A stretch of DNA of 33,026 nucleotides, taken from Piscirickettsia litoralis (GTDB lineage: Bacteria; Pseudomonadota; Gammaproteobacteria; Piscirickettsiales; Piscirickettsiaceae). The position numbers were made by a program, and so were the translations under genes. This document shows, piece after piece, positions 27,009 through 33,026 of this stretch. Below the pieces are notes generated by a model. That model ran no database searches. It saw nothing but the letters and a program-made list of their open reading frames with translations, and was not told where the DNA came from. How positions within the stretch are numbered: position 1 is the stretch's first letter; every line of letters starts with the position of its first letter. Where the stretch lies: the NCBI RefSeq assembly GCF_001720395.1, contig NZ_MDTU01000001.1, positions 2,204,596 through 2,237,621 of the forward strand, read 5' to 3'.

Positions 27009-28124
27009 TTACTGGGATTTACCACGCAGGTCGATTGGCCAAATATCGGTGATAGTATCGCCCTCAGTAATATAAAACTGGTCAAACAAATTAATCGTTG
27101 GATCGCAATGTGGAACGATAAGCTCTAAGACTTCACCCACTTTAGGCAGTGTGCCAGTACCGTCACTTGTTATTTTGCCATGTTCATCACCAAAACCACC
27201 CCAGTCATAACTTAAGTGAGGGTGACTGATAATGCGAGGCGGGGTCTGATCGATATAGAGTGATTTTAAGCCTGCGTCCACCGTGACGTGACTCTCATGA
27301 TTCGCGCTGATGACGGTTGTAAGTAATGTCATTGCAGGCTGAAACGGGTTAAAGGCTTGTAAGTTTTGCCATTGGATATTGGCATATTCTTGGTCCATAA
27401 CCGTATAAGAACCGGGTTGAATTTCAGTCACTAAATCCACTTGACTATCGATATCATAAGTGCCAGTGCCGGTGCCTGTGAGTATAGTGCAAGGCAAATT
27501 TTCTTTCTTAAACTGGGCTAGAACATCACTTGCTTTTTGCATGGCTAAACTGGATGCTGTCTTGCGGTCATTGAAGTCATGAATATGTTGCAAGTTACCT
27601 GCATAGCATTGGAGGCCTTGCAAGCTTAAACCAGGCAATTCGTGTAGTAATTTTCCTAAAGTGAGCGCATTAGCGTAAGAGGTTCCAGTGCGATGAACGC
27701 CTGGATCGATATCAACGAGTACCTTGAGGGTTGTACCGGCTTGCAGTGACGCTTGGCTTAATGCCTGGGCATTTTCAGCTTGATCGACCACAACCATGAT
27801 ACCGCTTTCTTTTTGAACCAGTTGAACCAAGCGCTGAATTTTTTGTGGGGTCACTACAGGAGAAGTGAGAAGCACGCCGGTAATGCCTTTTGTGACGAGT
27901 ACTTCAGCCTCGCCGACTTTCGTTGCACAAATGCCAATCGCGCCTGTTTGTTTCTGTAGTTTGGCAAGCTGTGTGCACTTGTGTGTTTTCGCATGAGGTC
28001 TTAGTTGTTTACCCTGCTTATTGGCAAAATCTTGCATAAAGTTAAGGTTGGTCATGAGCTTTTGACGGTCAATGACTAGTGCTGGAGTGTCTATTTGTTG
28101 TTTGCTTTGGCCGACTTTTATCAC
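27009..28124 (-). CDS. DSD1-family PLP enzyme (D-threonine aldolase / D-serine dehydratase type)
   Basis: A 371-residue fold-III PLP enzyme related to alanine racemase. The N-terminal DTPALVIDRQKL leads to RPHAKTHKC, where Lys46 should bind PLP. Further family motifs are VDIDPGVHRTG and a TGTGTGTYD phosphate-binding loop, then DAGLKSL and the C-terminal HCDPTINLFDQF, whose His and Cys bind Zn or Mn in D-threonine aldolase and D-serine dehydratase. The GTG at 28124 starts it (weak AAGAG site). Which D-amino acid is used cannot be read from sequence. It follows metK on the same strand but a terminator separates them. Confidence 0.88.
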   Translation of the reverse strand: MIKVGQSKQQIDTPALVIDRQKLMTNLNFMQDFANKQGKQLRPHAKTHKCTQLAKLQKQTGAIGICATKVGEAEVLVTKGITGVLLTSPVVTPQKIQRLVQLVQKESGIMVVVDQAENAQALSQASLQAGTTLKVLVDIDPGVHRTGTSYANALTLGKLLHELPGLSLQGLQCYAGNLQHIHDFNDRKTASSLAMQKASDVLAQFKKENLPCTILTGTGTGTYDIDSQVDLVTEIQPGSYTVMDQEYANIQWQNLQAFNPFQPAMTLLTTVISANHESHVTVDAGLKSLYIDQTPPRIISHPHLSYDWGGFGDEHGKITSDGTGTLPKVGEVLELIVPHCDPTINLFDQFYITEGDTITDIWPIDLRGKSQ

Positions 28125-28233
28125 GGTATTTCGCTCTTGTTGGGTTATAAGTTTAGTTTAGTGACAGATTCAGATTACAAGGACTGTTAAGAAAAAACTA
28201 GAAACTAAGAGGTGATGATTATTGAGAGTTTAT

Positions 28234-28258
28234 AAAAAAAGCGGCTTAGCCGCTTTTT
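28234..28258. terminator. Terminator of metK
   Basis: A perfect 10-bp stem AAAAAGCGGC/GCCGCTTTTT with a TTA loop is flanked by A7 and T5 runs. It ends metK transcription on the minus strand and could act on both strands. Confidence 0.85.
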
Positions 28259-28283
28259 AGTTTTTAAGTTGAAAGCTTGGCTT

Positions 28284-29444
28284 TTATAGGCCAGCTTCAC
28301 TGCGTAATAGCTCAGCTTTATCTGTACGCTCCCAGGTGAAGCTATCATCACTACGACCAAAGTGACCATAACTTGCAGTAGGTAGATAAGGTTGAGTGAG
28401 TAAGTCTAGCATTTTAGTAATGCCACGCGGGCGTAGATCAAAGTGCTGGCGGACGAGTTGGCTAATTTTCTCATCGCTGATTTTGCCGGTGCCGAAGGTA
28501 TTAATGTAAACAGAAGTCGGCTCTGCGATGCCGATGGCATAAGAAACCTGAATTTCACAACGATCAGCAATGCCCGCAGCGACAATATTTTTAGCAACAT
28601 AACGTGCAGCATAAGCGGCAGAACGGTCCACTTTTGATGGGTCTTTACCTGAGAATGCGCCGCCACCGTGACGCGCTGCGCCACCATAGGTGTCAACAAT
28701 GATTTTGCGACCGGTTAAGCCGCAATCGCCCATGGGCCCACCAATGACGAATCGGCCGGTTGGATTGACGAAATAGCGTGTTTTCTCGTTAATCCATTCT
28801 TTAGGTAACGTTGGTTTAATGACTTCTTCAATAATGGCTTCATGTAGGTCTGCATTGGAAATATCAGGGGCATGCTGCGTTGAAAGCACGACAGTATCGA
28901 TACCAACAGGCTTACCATCTTGGTAAACAAAGCTAAGCTGGGCTTTGGCATCTGGGCGTAACCAAGGCAGGCGGCCGCTTTTGCGTAATTGTGCTTGGCG
29001 CAGCATCAGGCGATGCGAGTAGGTAATTGGCGCAGGCATTAAGACATCCGTTTCATTGGTTGCATAGCCAAACATCAGACCCTGATCGCCAGCACCTTGT
29101 TCATGTTCTGAGGTTTCATCAACTCCCATGGCGATTTCAGGGGACTGTTGACCGATGGCATTAATGACGGCGCAAGAGTTGCCATCAAAGCCCATGGCTG
29201 AATCATCGTAGCCGATATCGGTCACAACTTTGCGGACGATATTTTCAACGTCAACCCAGGCTGAGGTTGAAATTTCACCGGCGACGATGACCATGCCGGT
29301 TTTAACTAACGTCTCACAGGCCACACGGCCGTTAATGTCTTGTTTTAAGATGGCATCTAGAATAGCGTCGGAAATTTGGTCGGCGATTTTATCTGGATGT
29401 CCTTCAGAGACGGATTCTGAGGTAAAAGTATAGTGATGACTCAT
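28284..29444 (-). CDS. metK: S-adenosylmethionine synthetase
   Basis: A 386-residue MetK that makes SAM from ATP and methionine. It has the opening [24 protein letters not shown], the ATP motif [12 protein letters not shown] and the P-loop-like [23 protein letters not shown]. The length is normal for the family (384 in E. coli). ATG 29444 has an AAGGGT site. It is preceded by a strong promoter about 220 nt upstream and so has a long structured leader, listed separately. Divergent from tkt across a 386-bp spacer. The gene is intact. Confidence 0.97.
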   Translation of the reverse strand: MSHHYTFTSESVSEGHPDKIADQISDAILDAILKQDINGRVACETLVKTGMVIVAGEISTSAWVDVENIVRKVVTDIGYDDSAMGFDGNSCAVINAIGQQSPEIAMGVDETSEHEQGAGDQGLMFGYATNETDVLMPAPITYSHRLMLRQAQLRKSGRLPWLRPDAKAQLSFVYQDGKPVGIDTVVLSTQHAPDISNADLHEAIIEEVIKPTLPKEWINEKTRYFVNPTGRFVIGGPMGDCGLTGRKIIVDTYGGAARHGGGAFSGKDPSKVDRSAAYAARYVAKNIVAAGIADRCEIQVSYAIGIAEPTSVYINTFGTGKISDEKISQLVRQHFDLRPRGITKMLDLLTQPYLPTASYGHFGRSDDSFTWERTDKAELLRSEAGL

Positions 29445-29661
29445 GGCATTACCCTTAATTATGAGTGTGGCCGCCTTTTTAAGCTTAGGCTTGCCTTAAT
29501 GTTTAATGCCAGAGGAAATCGATGGATTTATCCTCGTGGCCCCCAAAAATAAGTTAGGCTAAACCAGTGACTTAGCGCCATTAACTGGCTGCTGAATAGT
29601 TTAACAACGGTTCGGGTGCCTTAACTTATACACGTAACAACAGCCTAATGTTAAGGCTGTA
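29445..29661 (-). promoter_or_regulatory. Long structured leader of metK
   Basis: The promoter places about 217 nt of RNA before the metK start. It begins with hairpin ACAGCCT-TAACATT-AGGCTGT (29660-29640). Near the end a 33-nt hairpin (29508-29540) has 13 paired bases (GCCA, GAGGA, AATC and partners) with two small bulges, and a TTAAG/CTTAA element follows at 29479-29499. None of the SAM riboswitch cores I know (SAM-I, II, III, SAH) was recognised. It may be a new regulator or simply a long leader. Confidence 0.5.
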
Positions 29662-29667
29662 GGCTGT

Positions 29668-29696
29668 ATTAGAGCCTTATCCTTATAATATGTCAA
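29668..29696 (-). promoter_or_regulatory. Sigma70 promoter of metK
   Basis: On the minus strand, TTGACA (29696-29691), a 17-bp spacer and TCTAAT (29673-29668) form a near-consensus promoter directed to metK. Confidence 0.75.
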
Positions 29697-29830
29697 CCAA
29701 GTAAACTCTTCGCGCTTGATTTATTACAAGTTATTTATGATTGTTGCCCTAACCCTTGCGTAATGACAAGAGCTAAGGGAGAATAGCCCTGACTTTTCTT
29801 GTCCAACCCCGTAGTTGTCAGGAGTTTAGC

Positions 29831-31834
29831 ATGCTCTCACGTTCTTATCTCGCCGCTGCAATTCGCGCATTAAGTATGGATGCGGTCCAACAAGCGAATT
29901 CAGGGCACCCAGGGATGCCAATGGGAATGGCGGATATCGCCGAAGTCTTGTGGAATGGCTTTTTAAAGCACAACCCGCAAAACCCCAATTGGCCAAATCG
30001 CGACCGATTTATCTTGTCCAATGGGCATGGCTCTATGCTCCATTATGCATTATTGCACCTATCTGGTTATGATTTGCCGATAGAAAATATTAAAAACTTC
30101 CGTCAATTAAATTCAAAAACCGCTGGTCACCCCGAGTATGGCCATACTCCCGGAGTTGAAACAACCACAGGCCCCCTAGGCCAGGGGATTGCCAATGCTG
30201 TAGGTATGGCGCTTGCTGAAAAGATGCTGGCGAGTCAATTTAATCGCCCTAATTTTCCTGTGATCGATCATTATACTTATACTTTCTTGGGTGATGGTTG
30301 CCTGATGGAAGGCATCTCTCATGAGGTGTGTTCGTTTGCGGGTACGCAAAAATTAGGCAAATTGATTGCGTTTTGGGATGACAATGGTATTTCTATCGAT
30401 GGCGACGTCGTTAATTGGTTCTCTGATGACACCGTTGAGCGCTTTAAAGCCTATGGCTGGCATGTGGTTGCTGGAGTCGATGGGCATGATCCTAAATCGC
30501 TTGAAGTTGCTATTACTGAGGCCCAAGCCGATGAGCGTCCAAGTTTGATTTGTTGTAAAACCGTGATTGGCTTTGGTTCGCCTAATAAGGCTGGAACGGC
30601 TGGTTCTCATGGTGCGGCATTGGGTGTAGAAGAAGTGCAGAAGACGCGCGCTGCCTTAGGCTGGGAACACGCGCCGTTTGAGATTCCACAGGATATTTAT
30701 GCGGCCTTTGATGCCAAAGAGCAAGGCGCAAGCCAAGAGCGCGCGTGGCAGCAATTATTTGATGGCTACAAACAGGAGTTTCCTGAATTAGCGCTTGAAC
30801 TTGAGCGTCGCTTAGCTGGAAAACTTCCTGAAAATTGGCAAGCGGTGACCGATCGTTTGGTGAATGATACAGTCGCTGAGGCCAAAACAGTCGCAACGCG
30901 CAAGGCGTCTTTGAATGTATTAGAAAAAATCAGCCAAGAATTGCCTGAATTATTAGGTGGCTCTGCCGACTTAAGTGGTTCGAATTGCACACAGATTAAA
31001 GCAGCGCGTGCGGTGCGCCCAGATGATGCCAGTGGTAACTACCTGCAATATGGCGTTCGTGAGTTTGGTATGTCAGCGATGATGAATGGCATGGCGCTGT
31101 ATGGTGGCTTTATTCCATTTGGTGGCACCTTCCTTACCTTTATGGATTATGCGCGTAATGCAGTCAGAATGGCAGCATTGATGAAGCAACGAGTGGTTTT
31201 TGTCTACAGTCATGATTCGATTGGTTTGGGTGAAGATGGCCCGACCCATCAGCCGGTTGAGCATTTAGCGAGTTTGCGCTCTATGCCAAATATTAATACC
31301 TGGCGCCCTGCCGATACGGTTGAGACGGCAGTTGCGTGGACGGCAGCCTTGGAATCTTGCGATGCGCCATCAGCTTTGGTGCTGTCGCGTCAGAATCTGC
31401 CTTTCCTAGAGCGTGATGGGCAAACCGTTGCGAACGTTGCTCGAGGGGGGTATATTCTTCATGACTGCAAGCAAACACCTCGATTGATTTTGATTGCAAC
31501 AGGCTCTGAGGTTCAGCTCGCGCTAAGTGCGGCGAAGGCTTTGGATCTTAAGGGCGTTGCCGTAAGAGTCGTTTCGATGCCATCGACAGAAGTGTTTGAT
31601 GCACAAGATGAAGAATATAAAGAAAAAGTGTTGCCGACAAATGTGCGCGCACGTATTGCCATAGAAGCAGCATCGCCAGAGAGTTGGTACAAATATGTTG
31701 GCATCGATGGCAAGGTGGTCGGGATGGAGTCCTATGGTGACTCTGCACCGGCAGACGTATTATTTGAGCATTTTGGTTTTACTGAAGCGAATGTGGTTGC
31801 AGTCGCAGAACGTTTATTAGACAGCACTGATTAA
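29831..31834 (+). CDS. tkt: Transketolase
   Basis: A 667-residue transketolase of the pentose phosphate pathway, using thiamine diphosphate and Mg. It opens with [16 protein letters not shown]. The ThDP/Mg motif [18 protein letters not shown]...DDNGISIDG is complete, as are the central [23 protein letters not shown] and [17 protein letters not shown]. Length equals E. coli TktA (663) within a few residues. ATG 29831 has a CAGGAG site. It lies 23 bp before gap, with an AAGGAG site between, so the two form an operon linking pentose phosphate and glycolysis. Confidence 0.97.
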   Translation: MLSRSYLAAAIRALSMDAVQQANSGHPGMPMGMADIAEVLWNGFLKHNPQNPNWPNRDRFILSNGHGSMLHYALLHLSGYDLPIENIKNFRQLNSKTAGHPEYGHTPGVETTTGPLGQGIANAVGMALAEKMLASQFNRPNFPVIDHYTYTFLGDGCLMEGISHEVCSFAGTQKLGKLIAFWDDNGISIDGDVVNWFSDDTVERFKAYGWHVVAGVDGHDPKSLEVAITEAQADERPSLICCKTVIGFGSPNKAGTAGSHGAALGVEEVQKTRAALGWEHAPFEIPQDIYAAFDAKEQGASQERAWQQLFDGYKQEFPELALELERRLAGKLPENWQAVTDRLVNDTVAEAKTVATRKASLNVLEKISQELPELLGGSADLSGSNCTQIKAARAVRPDDASGNYLQYGVREFGMSAMMNGMALYGGFIPFGGTFLTFMDYARNAVRMAALMKQRVVFVYSHDSIGLGEDGPTHQPVEHLASLRSMPNINTWRPADTVETAVAWTAALESCDAPSALVLSRQNLPFLERDGQTVANVARGGYILHDCKQTPRLILIATGSEVQLALSAAKALDLKGVAVRVVSMPSTEVFDAQDEEYKEKVLPTNVRARIAIEAASPESWYKYVGIDGKVVGMESYGDSAPADVLFEHFGFTEANVVAVAERLLDSTD

Positions 31835-31857
31835 AAAAGTAATTAAGGAGAAGCTAT

Positions 31858-32865
31858 ATGACTATTCGCGTTGCAATTAATGGTTACGGGCGTATTGGAC
31901 GTAACGTACTGCGTGCTCTATATGAAGGTAACCGTCGTGATGATATTCAAATTGTTGCGATCAATGATTTAGGTGATGCAGAAATTAATGCACACTTGAC
32001 TAAATACGATACCGCACATGGTCGTTTTAATGCGGATGTTGCTGTTGACGGTACTCATATGATCGTTAACGGTGATAGCATTCAGATTTTATCTGAGCGT
32101 AACCCAGAAAACCTCCCTTGGGGCAGCATGAACGTCGATGTCGTCTATGAGTGCACGGGGCTTTTCACTAAGCGTGAAAAAGCGGCGATGCATATCACTG
32201 CGGGTGCGAAAAAAGTCATTATTTCAGCCCCTGGGACGGATGTCGATGCAACTGTGGTGTATGGTGTTAATGACAAGACATTAAAAGCGTCTGATCAGAT
32301 CATTTCAAACGCATCTTGCACAACGAACTGCTTGGCTCCGCTGGTTAAGCCTTTATATGAGACTGTGGGGATTGAGCAAGGCTTGATGACAACGATTCAT
32401 GCCTATACTAATGATCAGAAGTTAACTGATGTTTATCATACTGATGTGCGTCGTGCACGCTCTGCAACTCAATCGATGATCCCAACAAGCACAGGGGCGG
32501 CCAAAGCGGTAGGTTTGGTATTGCCTGAGCTAGCGGGTCGTTTAGATGGCTTTGCGATGCGTGTGCCAACAATTAATGTTTCTGTAGTTGACTTAACCTT
32601 TACGGCATCTCGTGATACCACGGTTGAAGAAGTCAATCAGATTCTAAAAACAGCTTCTGAAGGTGAGCTGAAAGGCATTTTAGACTACAACACGGCACCT
32701 CTTGTGTCTGTAGACTTTAACCATTGTCCAGCATCCTCGACCTTTGATGCAACGCAAACGCGAGTATCGGGTCGTTTGGTGAAAGTGCTCTCTTGGTACG
32801 ATAATGAGTGGGGTTTCTCAAATCGTATGTTGGATACAACGATGGCATTGATGAATGCAAAATAA
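31858..32865 (+). CDS. gap: Glyceraldehyde-3-phosphate dehydrogenase
   Basis: A 335-residue type I GAPDH. The Rossmann start is [16 protein letters not shown] and the catalytic Cys154 lies in [11 protein letters not shown]. The later motif [24 protein letters not shown] and final [13 protein letters not shown] are standard. Cofactor choice follows from AINDLGD (NAD-type Asp). A close relative, erythrose-4-phosphate dehydrogenase (Epd), also precedes pgk in some gammaproteobacteria and is hard to tell apart here; gap is preferred. Start ATG 31858 with AAGGAG. A terminator separates it from pgk. Confidence 0.92.
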   Translation: MTIRVAINGYGRIGRNVLRALYEGNRRDDIQIVAINDLGDAEINAHLTKYDTAHGRFNADVAVDGTHMIVNGDSIQILSERNPENLPWGSMNVDVVYECTGLFTKREKAAMHITAGAKKVIISAPGTDVDATVVYGVNDKTLKASDQIISNASCTTNCLAPLVKPLYETVGIEQGLMTTIHAYTNDQKLTDVYHTDVRRARSATQSMIPTSTGAAKAVGLVLPELAGRLDGFAMRVPTINVSVVDLTFTASRDTTVEEVNQILKTASEGELKGILDYNTAPLVSVDFNHCPASSTFDATQTRVSGRLVKVLSWYDNEWGFSNRMLDTTMALMNAK

Positions 32866-32870
32866 CTGAG

Positions 32871-32896
32871 AAAAAGCGTGGGTGACCACGCTTTTT
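32871..32896 (+). terminator. Terminator between gap and pgk
   Basis: AAAAAGCGTGG pairs with CCACGCTTTTT around a GTGA loop, with a T5 end. It lies 6 bp after gap. pgk must be transcribed by read-through or its own promoter. Confidence 0.85.
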
Positions 32897-32924
32897 GCTT
32901 TTTAAATTAACTTGGAGTGTTGCC

Positions 32925-33026
32925 GTGAATATTTTAGAGATGGAACAATTAAACTTAGATGGTAAGCGTGTGCTGATCCGTGAAGATTTAAACGTTCCGC
33001 TGAAAAATGGTCAGGTTACAAGTGAT
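32925..33026 (+). CDS. pgk: Phosphoglycerate kinase, N-terminal part (runs off window)
   Basis: Thirty-four codons from a GTG start (site TTGGAG, spacing 9) to the window edge. The sequence [31 protein letters not shown] has the Pgk opening: DL.GKRVL.R.DLNVPL.NG.V. Pgk transfers phosphate from 1,3-bisphosphoglycerate to ADP. The position after gap is the usual glycolytic order. Confidence 0.93.
   Translation, partial: MNILEMEQLNLDGKRVLIREDLNVPLKNGQVTSD

Noticed and set aside
29445-29661. Known SAM-I or SAH riboswitch in the metK leader
   Set aside because: The conserved cores were not seen; kept only as an undefined structured leader.

Overview
The window looks like chromosomal DNA of an AT-rich gammaproteobacterium, probably of the Thiotrichales/Piscirickettsia type. 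That placement is inferred from low GC, gammaproteobacterial PepN, Ppa, RppH, MetK and Tkt sequences, two large autotransporters and PHB-type metabolism genes. It cannot be proven without a search. There is no insertion sequence, CRISPR array, rRNA or prophage block.

Layout. 1-10.4 kb is a surface region: a frameshifted glycine-rich autotransporter (+), a frameshifted methyltransferase with a regulatory domain (-), a YefM/YoeB toxin-antitoxin pair (+) and an intact 1464-aa autotransporter (-). About 760 bp of very AT-rich DNA separates the second autotransporter from a membrane histidine kinase whose phosphoacceptor position is glycine. Then come tRNA-Thr(UGU), a small ACT-like gene, pepN (-), an aldose-epimerase-like protein, scoB-scoA (-), an HSL-family esterase (-) and a phasin-like gene (+). 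The last four suggest polyhydroxybutyrate or acetoacetate turnover.

20.2-25.9 kb holds a split bufferin-type (copper-binding RiPP) system. The first part is a Cys-rich lipoprotein precursor, an MNIO/DUF692 enzyme and a DUF2063 partner. About 2.4 kb further on are a DUF2282-type precursor and a DoxX membrane protein. A LexA-like S24 repressor, an unknown gene and rppH lie between the two parts. A Zur-type regulator converges on doxX and is co-transcribed with ppa. 26.4-33 kb is housekeeping: ppa, a DSD1-family PLP enzyme and metK on the minus strand, then tkt, gap and the start of pgk on the plus strand. metK has a long structured leader.

A recurring feature is about a dozen one-base frameshifts, nearly all in homopolymer runs, in nine genes between 0.5 and 24.7 kb. 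None is seen in the housekeeping block after 25.4 kb. They may be sequencing errors, real gene decay, or sites rescued by slippage. I list these genes as pseudogenes over their full reconstructed span and give each break point.
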